A stretch of DNA of 12,161 bases from Spirochaetales bacterium (GTDB taxonomy: Bacteria > Spirochaetota > Spirochaetia > Sphaerochaetales > Sphaerochaetaceae), in the NCBI GenBank assembly GCA_017614625.1, contig JAGABK010000055.1, positions 1 to 12,161 on the forward strand. The letters run 5' to 3'. The position numbers were made by a program, and so were the translations under genes. Every line of letters begins with the position of its first letter. The first letter of the stretch is position 1. The notes under the pieces were generated by a model. That model had not been told where the DNA came from. It saw only the letters and a program-made list of their open reading frames with translations, and did no database searches. Of this stretch, positions 6,901 through 12,161 are shown one piece after another.

Positions 6901-6930
6901 TTGACATCCGGCGCATTAAGAAGCTAGAAC
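6901..6930 (+). promoter_or_regulatory. Promoter of azlCD with +1 at the azlC ATG
   Basis: A perfect TTGACA at 6901-6906 is followed after 18 bases by TAGAAC (6925-6930, four of six consensus bases). Seven bases separate it from the ATG at 6938, so transcription should start on or next to the start codon. No purine-rich ribosome binding site lies at a useful distance. This fits a leaderless message. Confidence 0.6.
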
Positions 6931-6937
6931 AGTATCC

Positions 6938-7654
6938 ATGACGAGGCGCGAGGCGTTCACAAAGGGAATGAAGGCTGGCATACCCATAGCACTGGGTTAT
7001 TTCGCCGTCTCCTTCTCCCTCGGCATCGCGGCGAGGAACGTGGGGCTCACCCCGTTCCAGGGATTTCTGGCAAGTCTTCTCAACAGCGCTTCGGCAGGGG
7101 AGTACGCCCTGTTCTCGCTCATCGGGGCGGGAGCATCGTTCCTTGAGCTCGTCTTCGTCACAATCGTGGCCAACGGACGCTACTTCCTGATGGGCTGCGC
7201 CCTGGGGCAGAAGTTCTCCGAGGACACGCCTCTGATACACCGCTTCGGCGTGGGCTTCTACATAACCGACGAGATCTTCAGCCTCTCGGTCTCTCTTCCG
7301 GGACAGCTCAATCCCTTCGTCAACTACGGCGCCATAGCCGTGGCCGTGCCCTCGTGGGCAGTGGGAACGGCGTTGGGCGTCATAGCCGGAAACCTTCTTC
7401 CTGCAAGGCTGGTAAGCGCCCTGAGCGTTGCGCTTTTCGGCATGTTCATAGCCTGCTTCGTACCGCCTGCCAAGAAGAACAGGGTGCTTCTTTTCGCGAT
7501 TCCGGTGTGCTTCCTGGTCAGCTACATCGCTTCCAGGATGCCGTACATCGGCGAGCTGTCAGAGGGAACGAGGGCCGTCATCCTCACCGTGGTCATAGCC
7601 ACGGCCCTGGCCTTCGTCTTCCCGGTCAAGGATGAGGAGGAGGCCGAAGGATGA
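6938..7654 (+). CDS. azlC: AzlC family branched-chain amino acid exporter, large subunit
   Basis: The 238-residue large subunit of an AzlCD-type inner-membrane permease. Characterised members export branched-chain amino acids or their analogues. The sequence shows family landmarks: GYFAVSFSLGIAARNVGLTPFQGF near the start, an NSASAGEYA segment, the conserved NGRYFLMGCALGQKF, and TDEIFSLS around residue 110, followed by further hydrophobic helices. The C-terminus is acidic (KDEEEAEG). Its stop overlaps the azlD start by four bases (ATGA), the usual translational coupling of this pair. The start at 6938 is chosen because the protein opens with the expected RREAFTKGMKAGIPIALGY block and a promoter ends seven bases upstream. 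Exported substrate is assumed from the family, not demonstrated. Confidence 0.95.
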   Translation: MTRREAFTKGMKAGIPIALGYFAVSFSLGIAARNVGLTPFQGFLASLLNSASAGEYALFSLIGAGASFLELVFVTIVANGRYFLMGCALGQKFSEDTPLIHRFGVGFYITDEIFSLSVSLPGQLNPFVNYGAIAVAVPSWAVGTALGVIAGNLLPARLVSALSVALFGMFIACFVPPAKKNRVLLFAIPVCFLVSYIASRMPYIGELSEGTRAVILTVVIATALAFVFPVKDEEEAEG

Positions 7655-7950
7655 ACGCATACATCTACATCATCGGAATGTGCCTCATCACCGCCTGCAT
7701 CAGGATCCTGCCGCTTCTTCTGTTCCGCCGCCCGGTGAAGAACCGCTTCCTGCGCTCGTTCTTCTTCTACGTGCCTTACGTGACGCTTGCGGTCATGACC
7801 TTCCCGGCAATCGTCCACGCCACCGCCAGTCCCGTTGCGGGAGCCATAGCCCTGATCGCGGGCCTCGTGCTTGCATGGATAGGGGCCAACATGATAACGG
7901 TGTCGGCCGCCTGCTGCGTCCTGGTCTTCATCCTTGAGCTGTTCATCTGA
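7651..7950 (+). CDS. azlD: AzlD family branched-chain amino acid exporter, small subunit
   Basis: A 99-residue hydrophobic protein with about three to four membrane helices, the small partner required with AzlC for export of branched-chain amino acids. The opening (YIYIIGMCLITACIRILPLLLF) and the central FFFYVPYVTLAVMTFPAIV block are typical. The ATG overlaps the azlC stop and is preceded by GAGGAGG seven bases upstream, inside azlC, which is a strong ribosome binding site. It ends 60 bases from the stop of the converging maf gene. The intervening stretch contains GGCCCC repeats rather than an ordinary hairpin/T-run terminator. Confidence 0.95.
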   Translation: MNAYIYIIGMCLITACIRILPLLLFRRPVKNRFLRSFFFYVPYVTLAVMTFPAIVHATASPVAGAIALIAGLVLAWIGANMITVSAACCVLVFILELFI

Positions 7951-7968
7951 GATAATCTGAATTCGCGC

Positions 7969-8004
7969 GGCCCCGGCCCATGAGTCGTTCCCGGCCCCGG
8001 CCCC
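7969..8004. repeat. GGCCCC hexanucleotide repeat tract between converging genes
   Basis: Two blocks of GGCCCC-type repeat (7969-7979 and 7991-8004) are separated by ATGAGTCGTTC. On the minus strand, the sense strand for maf, this gives five runs of three or four G (8001-8004, 7995-7998, 7990-7992, 7977-7979, 7971-7974). That satisfies the usual G-quadruplex pattern, with two loops of two bases. Confidence 0.75.
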
Positions 8005-8010
8005 GAGGCG

Positions 8011-8628
8011 TCACTGCGCCATGATGTCCGCAAGCATCTCCATGGGAAGGCCGATTATGTTCGAGACGCTCCCGCTTATGCTCTCGATGAGTTCAAATCC
8101 GTTTCTCTGGATCTTGTAGGCTCCCGCCGCCCCGACGGGGTCGCCCGTTGAGATATACCAGCGTATGTCATTTTCCGTAAGCGGTTTGAACTTTACGTAC
8201 GACACATCACAGACCGTCATACAATTTCCCGAACCCGGCCTGTACACGCTCATCCCGGAGAAGACCTCGTGGGTGCGTCCGGAGAGGCGGGACAGCATCT
8301 CATGCGCCTCGGCCTCGTCCGCGGGTTTTCCAAGCAGCTTTCCGTCAAGGCAAACCAGGGTGTCCACCGCCACGGCGGGGACGTCCGGCCTGAAGGAGGG
8401 GCAGGCGAGATAGCTCTCGAGCTTCTGGCGCGAGAGGGTCCTGACAACGGTCTCCGGGTCGCTGCTTCCGCAGATCTCGCAGATGTCCTGCGGGCAGGGA
8501 GTCACCTCGATTCCGGCGTCTCGCAGGAGGCGCAGACGGTTGGGCGACTGCGAGGCCAGCACGAGGGCGGGGCAGAGTGCTCTGAGCTTCTGCTGAAGGG
8601 TCTTCTCAACGGACGGACATGATTCCAC
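8011..8628 (-). CDS. maf: Maf-family nucleoside triphosphate pyrophosphatase
   Basis: A 205-residue cytosolic house-cleaning enzyme of the Maf/Ham1-like fold that hydrolyses non-canonical or modified nucleoside triphosphates (dTTP, UTP or their derivatives) to the monophosphate and pyrophosphate. The sequence shows LASQSPNRLRLL, VAVDTLV, LGKP, YISTGDPVGAAGAYKIQ and GSVSNIIGLP, all standard for Maf. The start is GTG at 8628, not an ATG: AGAGGAG lies seven bases upstream and the N-terminal frame supports it. The gene overlaps the end of the sugar kinase by 23 bases in another frame, indicating translational coupling. It is the last gene of the XRE-kinase-Maf group and converges with azlD. Substrate class (dTTP/UTP or m7GTP type) is not resolved here. 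Confidence 0.93.
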   Translation of the reverse strand: MESCPSVEKTLQQKLRALCPALVLASQSPNRLRLLRDAGIEVTPCPQDICEICGSSDPETVVRTLSRQKLESYLACPSFRPDVPAVAVDTLVCLDGKLLGKPADEAEAHEMLSRLSGRTHEVFSGMSVYRPGSGNCMTVCDVSYVKFKPLTENDIRWYISTGDPVGAAGAYKIQRNGFELIESISGSVSNIIGLPMEMLADIMAQ

Positions 8629-9778
8629 GGGAAATCTCCTCTACGATGTTTTTCATCTGCGGCATCTTGCGGTCCATGTCCTTGGCAAGGGCAATCTGGT
8701 TTCTGGCGCGCTCGAGGTTCTGGCCCTCATGGTCCGTGCGGAAGTAGGTGTCGCCTGTAAGGTAGTCGTCGAGATAGCGCGCCGCCTGCTCAAGGGCAAG
8801 GACCAGGGCGCTGTCGGCGAGGGTCGAGATCTCCTCCTGTGTCAGGCAGGCAGCAGCGCGGGAGAGGAAGCCCTCGGTGTAGGCACGGAACAGATCCATA
8901 TCCATGCATATCCGCTCATAGTCCGTGCAGGAGGAGCCTGCGGCGTTGGTGCACGAGCGGATCGAATCACCGAAGTCGTGGCCGGCAAGGCCGGGCATGA
9001 CGGTGTCCAGGTCTATGATGCAGAGCGGCTTTCCGCCGGCTTTGTCGAAAAGGACGTTGCTCAGCTTTGTGTCGTTGTGGACCACGCGAAGAGGAAGGCG
9101 TCCTTCCGAATGCAGTCTGTCCAGGATGCAGGCCTTATCGCGCATCGAAAGCACGTAATGGACCTCTTTTTCACAGCCTGAGGCGCGTTTCAGGACATCG
9201 TTCCCGAAATCGCTCTCAAGTCCGGCGAAGCGCAGCGTGGTGTTGTGGAAGTCGGGGATCGTCGTCTCGAGAAGGGCCGGATCCATGTCCGAAAGGCTTC
9301 TGAGGAAGCTTCCGAAGGCCGCCCCGTGCTTCCTGACAACGGCCGTATCCGTCGTGTTCAGGAAAGTCTCAGACTCTATGAGCGGGCAGACGCGCCAGAA
9401 GCCGTCGCCGGTCTCTAGGAAATTCTTTCCGTCAGCGGCCGCAAGGAACGAAGGGCATGCTATGTCCGGATGGTGCGTCCTCATGTGCGAGGCGACCGCC
9501 GCTATGTTGTGCATGACCTTGCGCGGCTCGCGGAAGACGGAGGTGTTGACCTTCTGGAAGATGTAGTCGCCCGAACCGGCGAAGGAGCCGGAGACGGAGC
9601 CGGAACAGGAGCCGGACCCCGAGACTGACCCGGAGCCGGCAGGACAGGACACCATGTAGGTGCTGTTGATCTTGCCGGCCTTGACCTCTATGACAGAGGA
9701 GGGCCGCCCCAGGCCGAAGCCCGCGGCGACCGCGCTTATCATGTCAGAAGTCTTCCTGTCTTCCATCCGGTCCTCCAT
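8606..9778 (-). CDS. APH/choline kinase-fold phosphotransferase, NahK-like (N-acetylhexosamine 1-kinase type)
   Basis: A 390-residue cytosolic kinase of the aminoglycoside phosphotransferase fold. It resembles N-acetylhexosamine 1-kinases (NahK/LnpB type), which phosphorylate GlcNAc/GalNAc at C1; the exact sugar is uncertain. The catalytic loop is HNDTKLSNVLFD (H234, base D236, N241). The metal-binding segment is IIDLDTVMPG (D256, D258), followed by HDFGDSIR. The N-lobe begins with INSTYMV and YIFQKVNTSVFREP, but a Ser/Gly-rich insert of about 25 residues (46-70) splits these two strands. The ATG at 9778 is three bases after the XRE stop with GAGG six bases upstream; M5 (9766), behind GGAGG, is an alternative start. 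Its 3' end overlaps maf. Aminoglycoside resistance is unlikely given the NahK-type motifs. Confidence 0.85.
   Translation of the reverse strand: MEDRMEDRKTSDMISAVAAGFGLGRPSSVIEVKAGKINSTYMVSCPAGSGSVSGSGSCSGSVSGSFAGSGDYIFQKVNTSVFREPRKVMHNIAAVASHMRTHHPDIACPSFLAAADGKNFLETGDGFWRVCPLIESETFLNTTDTAVVRKHGAAFGSFLRSLSDMDPALLETTIPDFHNTTLRFAGLESDFGNDVLKRASGCEKEVHYVLSMRDKACILDRLHSEGRLPLRVVHNDTKLSNVLFDKAGGKPLCIIDLDTVMPGLAGHDFGDSIRSCTNAAGSSCTDYERICMDMDLFRAYTEGFLSRAAACLTQEEISTLADSALVLALEQAARYLDDYLTGDTYFRTDHEGQNLERARNQIALAKDMDRKMPQMKNIVEEISRGIMSVR
9572..9643. repeat. In-frame 12-bp tandem repeat inside the sugar kinase
   Basis: About six 12-bp units run head to tail. The clearest, on the plus strand, are GGAGCCGGAGAC (9584), GGAGCCGGAACA (9596), GGAGCCGGACCC (9608), a diverged CGAGACTGACCC (9620) and GGAGCCGGCAGG (9632). 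On the coding strand they encode tetrapeptides of the xSGS kind (AGS, GSVS, GSGS, CSGS, VSGS, FAGS). Because 12 is a multiple of three, gain or loss of a unit would keep the reading frame. Confidence 0.85.
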
Positions 9779-9781
9779 GCC

Positions 9782-10753
9782 TTACCTCTTGAAGATCGCC
9801 CTGAAGATGATGCGGATGGCTGCGAACAGCACGCCCGCCACCGGCCAGATGATCCATGCATCGCGCACGCCCGTGAAGTTCATGATGAGGAAGGCCGCGG
9901 TGATGACGAGCCAGTAGACCGTGCTGAAACCGGCCGAGCCGCCAGCATTGGCCTTGTTCTCCTTCGTATATTCGCCTTCCTCAAGAAGCTTGTCGTAGGA
10001 TGCCATGACGGTGCCGACTCTGACGAATCCGTATGTGGCAGCAGAGACGACGGCCAGGAGCACGCAGATCGAGACGATGTACATGAAGTCGCTCGCGTTC
10101 AGGATGATCGAGATGAAGAGGGGAAGGACCGAAAGGATGCAGATCACCGTGCAGATCGAGTTGACCCTGGTGTAGGTCTCGCGGAACTCCTCCTTTCTCT
10201 TCCTGACAAGGCCGGTCACGCCGTACTCGGTCTCGAAGGCCTCTTTCTCGAGGAATGCAAAGCGCGCCGAGGCAGAACCGCTTCTGATGAAGCCCAGGAC
10301 AGCGACCGCGACCATGACCATCATGACGCACAGGCCCGCGCCCACGGCCACGTTCTCCATGATCTTCCCTGCGTCCGAAAGGCCGCACAGGAGGATCAGC
10401 ATGATCGGGGAGGCCACGCACAGCATCGTGCTGAAGGCCATGCGGGGTGCCGCTTCCTTCCTGTATCCCATGTACTCGGAGGCTTCCTCCATGCTCACGC
10501 GCCTGAGGCCAGGCTCCGAAGAGGAATCGACCTGAGGGGCCGCCTCGTCCTCGCCGATCTCGTCCTTGAGCAGGTAGTCGGTGGATACCGAGAACAACGA
10601 ACTCATCTTGACTATCTTGTCCATGTCGGGAATCGACTGCGCGCTCTCCCATTTCGAAACGGATTGTCTCGAGACACCGAGCTGCTCGGCAAGTTCCTCC
10701 TGGGACCAGCCGGCCTTTTTCCTAAGATTGATGATTTTGTCCGAAAGAATCAT
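9782..10753 (-). CDS. XRE-family transcriptional regulator with six-helix membrane domain
   Basis: A 323-residue membrane-anchored regulator. Residues about 5-60 form a Cro/C1-type helix-turn-helix (SQEELAEQLGVSRQSVSKWE). A linker with acidic patches follows to about residue 105. About six hydrophobic segments then occupy the rest, with a cytosolic charged stretch between the second and third. HTH proteins of this layout are common in Bacillota, and their signals are mostly unknown. The frame is open up to an ATG at 10897, but the start at 10753 is chosen because AAAGGAG lies five bases upstream of it, the HTH begins at once, and the promoter lies inside the longer reading. It is three bases from the kinase, so it probably leads the XRE-kinase-Maf operon and may control it. 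Confidence 0.9.
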   Translation of the reverse strand: MILSDKIINLRKKAGWSQEELAEQLGVSRQSVSKWESAQSIPDMDKIVKMSSLFSVSTDYLLKDEIGEDEAAPQVDSSSEPGLRRVSMEEASEYMGYRKEAAPRMAFSTMLCVASPIMLILLCGLSDAGKIMENVAVGAGLCVMMVMVAVAVLGFIRSGSASARFAFLEKEAFETEYGVTGLVRKRKEEFRETYTRVNSICTVICILSVLPLFISIILNASDFMYIVSICVLLAVVSAATYGFVRVGTVMASYDKLLEEGEYTKENKANAGGSAGFSTVYWLVITAAFLIMNFTGVRDAWIIWPVAGVLFAAIRIIFRAIFKR

Positions 10754-10836
10754 GTCAGCTCCTTTACCGATGCCGCCGTGCCGTGCCGTCCGCACCGGCC
10801 TTTGCCGCATCAGGTGTCTCCATGGTAGGTCTTCCC

Positions 10837-10886
10837 CCGGTTGCATTCTACAAACCGTACATGGAATTGTGTCAACTACCGGTTGC
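10837..10886. promoter_or_regulatory. Direct repeat CCGGTTGC flanking the XRE promoter (possible operator)
   Basis: CCGGTTGC occurs at 10837-10844 and 10879-10886, 42 bases apart (about four helical turns), bracketing the -10 and -35 of the XRE promoter. Same-face sites around a promoter suggest autoregulation. With only two 8-bp copies, chance is not excluded. Confidence 0.3.
10845..10875 (-). promoter_or_regulatory. Promoter of the XRE-kinase-maf operon
   Basis: On the minus strand, TTGACA (10875-10870) is followed after 19 bases by TAGAAT (10850-10845), five of six consensus bases. The spacer is longer than ideal, which often marks regulated promoters. The leader to the ATG at 10753 would be about 85 bases, with an ordinary ribosome binding site. 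This contrasts with the leaderless-type promoters elsewhere in the window. Confidence 0.55.
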
Positions 10887-10919
10887 TTTTTGCGCACAGA
10901 GTGCGTTGCATCGCGGTTT

Positions 10920-11651
10920 TCAGCAGACGATCCTCGCCAGAACCGCCGGTTTTCCGTCCGGCAGCACCAAGGCGCAGTCCAGCTCCCCGTCCGACTTTTT
11001 CACCCTCATCCCAAGCTCATCCCCCTCATGGGCCGACGCCTTGAAGACCACCGTCATCTCCCGGATCTCCATGGCCCGAAGCTCCTCCACCGTGAAAAAA
11101 CCCAGTATCGCCCGCACGTAGGCGGCGTTGTTCATGTGCATCCCCATGTCGATGTCCGACGACGTGACCTTGTACGTTCCCTTCAGGTCGATGTCCCCCT
11201 CCGGGGCATTTATCCTGAGAAAGTCCTCTATCGAGACACGGTCCTCGTTGTACTGAAGGTCCGAAGGAAACAGGGAAGGGATGTTGGCGAGCCGGCCGCT
11301 CCTGATGTCCAGGACCGCCCATTCGGTGCGCCCTTCGGCCACAGGGCCGTTCTCATCGGAAAGCCTGTAGCATCTGTCGGTGCGAAGCGACAGCGGGGCA
11401 AGCGGCCAGGTCTCGGCCTTCAGGCGCTCGGCCATGGAGGCCTTTCTGAAGAAACGTATGCGCGTCTTGACCGTCAGCCAGAAGAGGCCCTTGTCCATCA
11501 GCGTCATCTGGTCCACGCCGAGTTTTTCCGCGTGCGTGTTGGCCAGGTCCATGAAGGTCCTGAACGTCTCGTAGACGCCCAGCTTGCCCTCGAAGTCGCA
11601 GCCGCTCGGAGGAACGGTCAGCTCCTGTGTGTGTTTGTTGGGTAATTCCAT
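10920..11651 (-). CDS. Acyl-ACP thioesterase (FatA/FatB-like, bacterial type)
   Basis: A 243-residue cytosolic double-hotdog enzyme that releases free fatty acids from acyl carrier protein. The first hotdog (about 10-130) has the substrate-facing LANTHAEKLGVDQM helix, FWLTVKTRIRF and a conserved TWP. The second (about 155-243) begins with YKVTSSDIDMGMHMNNAAYV, where D166/D168, H172 and N174/N175 correspond to the conserved D, H and N residues of the active site. It lies nine bases after the glycerol kinase stop on the same strand, so the two are probably one operon. The ATG at 11651 has only a weak purine stretch upstream, so translation may depend on coupling. Pairing with glycerol kinase suggests a lipid or glycerolipid context, which is an inference. 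Confidence 0.92.
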   Translation of the reverse strand: MELPNKHTQELTVPPSGCDFEGKLGVYETFRTFMDLANTHAEKLGVDQMTLMDKGLFWLTVKTRIRFFRKASMAERLKAETWPLAPLSLRTDRCYRLSDENGPVAEGRTEWAVLDIRSGRLANIPSLFPSDLQYNEDRVSIEDFLRINAPEGDIDLKGTYKVTSSDIDMGMHMNNAAYVRAILGFFTVEELRAMEIREMTVVFKASAHEGDELGMRVKKSDGELDCALVLPDGKPAVLARIVC

Positions 11652-11660
11652 GTGCAGTCT

Positions 11661-12161
11661 TCAGTTCTCCGCCCAGAAGATCGCGGTCTTGACGGCCTTC
11701 TTCCAGCCGCCGATTGCCTTCTCGCGTCTTTCAGCGCTCATCTGCGGCTCGAACTTGCGGTCAACGCCCCAGTTCTTGCGGATGTCTTCCTTGTTCTCCC
11801 AGTAGCCCGTGGCAAGGCCGGCCAGGTACGCGGCTCCGAGGGCTGTGGTCTCGATGCACTTGGGGCGCACGACCTCCGAGTCGAGGATGTCGCTCTGGAA
11901 CTGCATGAGGAAGTCGTTGGCGCTGGCGCCTCCGTCCACGCGCAGGCTGTTGATCTTCAGTCCTGCGTCCTGCTCCATGGACTTGGCGATGTCGTAGCTC
12001 TGGTAGGCCAGCGACTCGAGCGTGGCCCTGATGAAGTTGGCCCTGCTGCAGCCGCGCGTCAGTCCGACGACAAGGCCCCTGGCGTCCTGCTTCCAGTAGG
12101 GGGCGCCCAGGCCGGTGAAGGCCGGAACCACGTAGCAGCCGGCCGTGTCGTCCACGCGCTC
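11661..12161 (-). CDS. glpK: Glycerol kinase, C-terminal part (5' end outside window)
   Basis: The C-terminal 166 residues of an FGGY-family kinase that converts glycerol to glycerol 3-phosphate with ATP. The frame is open through the window edge (E-R-V-D-D-T precedes the first listed residue), so the catalytic N-terminal half is missing here. Diagnostic glycerol kinase blocks are present: VPAFTGLGAPYWKQDARG, LTRGCSRANFIRATLESLAYQ, the nucleotide-binding LRVDGGASANDFLMQFQSDIL, and ETTALGAAYLAG. The C-terminus (WKKAVKTAIFWAEN) is typical. It is followed nine bases later by the acyl-ACP thioesterase. A glycerol facilitator or G3P dehydrogenase might lie beyond the window. Confidence 0.96.
   Translation of the reverse strand, partial: ERVDDTAGCYVVPAFTGLGAPYWKQDARGLVVGLTRGCSRANFIRATLESLAYQSYDIAKSMEQDAGLKINSLRVDGGASANDFLMQFQSDILDSEVVRPKCIETTALGAAYLAGLATGYWENKEDIRKNWGVDRKFEPQMSAERREKAIGGWKKAVKTAIFWAEN

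Noticed and set aside
10754..10897. N-terminal extension of the XRE regulator to an upstream ATG
   Set aside because: The extension covers the promoter -10 region, has no domain character, and a strong ribosome binding site serves the start at 10753.
10893..10905. Hairpin CGCAC-AGA-GTGCG downstream of the acyl-ACP thioesterase as a terminator
   Set aside because: On the minus strand it is followed by CAAAAAGC rather than a T-run, and the stem is only five pairs.

Overview
The window is a GC-rich, gene-dense bacterial chromosome segment carrying ten complete genes and one gene cut off at each edge. No rRNA, tRNA, CRISPR array, transposase or phage gene was seen. The organism looks like an anaerobe. 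It carries a rubrerythrin, and the MATE pump, the membrane-anchored XRE regulator, AzlCD and the bacterial acyl-ACP thioesterase resemble those of anaerobic Bacillota (Clostridia/Erysipelotrichia type). This placement is an inference from protein style; a high-GC member of another anaerobic group is not excluded.

Layout. (1) 1-3540: a partial alpha/beta hydrolase on + converges with a minus-strand pair, a 7-TM/degenerate-GGDEF/EAL c-di-GMP phosphodiesterase followed by a Cof-type HAD phosphatase. (2) 3541-4516: a short divergent promoter region, then a 75-residue protein of unknown function and rubrerythrin, probably one operon, closed by a clear hairpin-plus-T7 terminator. (3) 4517-5441: an AT-rich control region built from four copies of a 12-bp motif, in front of a lone gene with a PD-(D/E)XK-like C-terminal domain. 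(4) 5442-7950: a MATE exporter, then azlC/azlD with a 4-base overlap. (5) 7951-10919: a minus-strand cluster of XRE-6TM regulator, NahK-like sugar kinase and Maf nucleotide pyrophosphatase, tightly spaced or overlapping. (6) 10920-12161: glycerol kinase (partial) followed by an acyl-ACP thioesterase on the minus strand.

Two regulatory patterns stand out. First, several genes that open a transcription unit (75-aa gene, nuclease-like gene, azlC, and less clearly the EAL gene and MATE) have a sigma70-like promoter placed so that transcription would begin at, or a few bases before, the start codon. Genes inside operons instead have good Shine-Dalgarno sites, which suggests widespread leaderless or near-leaderless initiation in this genome. 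Second, the nuclease-like gene sits behind a 41-bp direct repeat whose units each contain an inverted pair of TTTTGGGAGAAA-type sites, with the -35 hexamer enclosed between two of them. This looks like a dedicated operator.

Two repeat tracts are also notable: a 12-bp, in-frame Ser/Gly-coding tandem repeat inside the sugar kinase, and GGGGCC repeats between azlD and maf.
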